Origin: Vallitalea pronyensis
GTDB lineage: Bacteria > Bacillota > Clostridia > Lachnospirales > Vallitaleaceae
Assembly: GCF_018141445.1 (NCBI RefSeq)
Contig: NZ_CP058649.1
Span: 4,483,001-4,547,000, forward strand
DNA length: 64,000 bases
Reading direction: 5' to 3'
The notes below the pieces were generated by a model that was given only the letters and a program-made list of their open reading frames with translations, did no database searches and was not told the origin of the DNA. Positions 63,834 through 64,000 of this stretch are shown here, piece after piece (the first letter of the stretch is position 1; the number at the start of each line of letters is the position of its first letter). A program made the translations under genes and the position numbers.

Positions 63834-64000
63834 TTATTCCCTGGCATTATTACTTAATTTATTGAAAATTGAGCTAATAAAAAGCCCAATAATAATTATA
63901 CCTAATACTGACTCCAAGCCAACTAGAAGTCTCGCCCTATTTGTAATCGGCACAATGTCACCATAACCTAGTGTTGTAATTGTCACCATACTTAAGTATA
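63834..64000 (-). CDS. Potassium channel pore protein, C-terminal part (runs off the window)
   Basis: About 55 codons of a gene that begins beyond 64000. The translated segment YLSMVTITTLGYGDIVP contains the K+ selectivity filter TLGYGD with the preceding pore helix residues. It is followed by the second membrane helix (LVGLESVLGIIIIGLFISSIF) and a short polar tail. It is a two-helix or voltage-gated-like channel with no C-terminal RCK domain. The upstream part cannot be seen. Confidence 0.85.
   Translation of the reverse strand, partial: YLSMVTITTLGYGDIVPITNRARLLVGLESVLGIIIIGLFISSIFNKLSNNARE

Overview
The window looks like the chromosome of an A+T-rich anaerobic clostridial Firmicute. The evidence is strong AGGAGG-type ribosome binding sites, sigma-A promoters, a MurE with the meso-diaminopimelate motif DNPR, a hybrid cluster protein, an ECF-type BioY, a YesM/YesN two-component pair with an Lpl-type ABC importer, and low-GC codon use. 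A Vallitalea-like member of the Lachnospirales is my guess from gene content only. No rRNA, tRNA or CRISPR array was seen.

Positions 1-25,200 are mostly core metabolism. There is a SpoIID/LytB lipoprotein; a biotin operon bioY-bioD-bioA behind a consensus promoter overlapped by a BirA-type operator; glutamate synthase gltB-gltD; murE-ddl for the cell wall; a cold shock gene; a ThuA plus Gfo/Idh sugar locus with an AraC regulator; a glycerate locus (CdaR regulator, glycerate kinase, GntP permease); and hcp, whose promoter has an FNR-type palindrome centred at -41.5.

Positions 25,500-34,000 and 46,900-52,100 are accessory. They hold single genes in mixed orientation: a MerR fused to a BtrH-like domain, a GyrI-like protein, hydrolases, acetyl-, phospho-, nucleotidyl- and methyltransferases, an SDR and a WG-repeat lipoprotein. 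Several plus-strand genes end in copies of one dispersed terminator repeat. Three promoters carry a GAAC-N4-GTTC box in the spacer.

Positions 34,000-46,900 form one glycan-utilisation locus: YesM/YesN divergent from LplB-LplC-binding protein-HAD-GH3-heparinase II/III-sulfatase. The importer brings in a sulfated or uronic-acid oligosaccharide, and three apparently cytoplasmic enzymes dismantle it. Two direct repeats 22 bp apart upstream of lplB are the likely YesN site.

Positions 52,100-64,000 are a mobile and defence-like region. It contains a 0.9-kb inverted duplication (an intact secreted-protein gene, its decayed copy, and two identical 71-aa membrane ORFs), remnants of IS3-type transposases, an IS256-type element, and a 1449-aa protein (calcineurin-like phosphoesterase, STAND/NACHT-type NTPase, helical repeats). 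That gene is bracketed by two nearly identical inverted repeats of about 330 bp. Next to it lie a frameshifted small gene, a 130-bp palindromic element and the 3' end of a potassium-channel gene. The phosphoesterase-STAND gene in its inverted-repeat cassette is the best candidate here for an undescribed, probably anti-phage, system.
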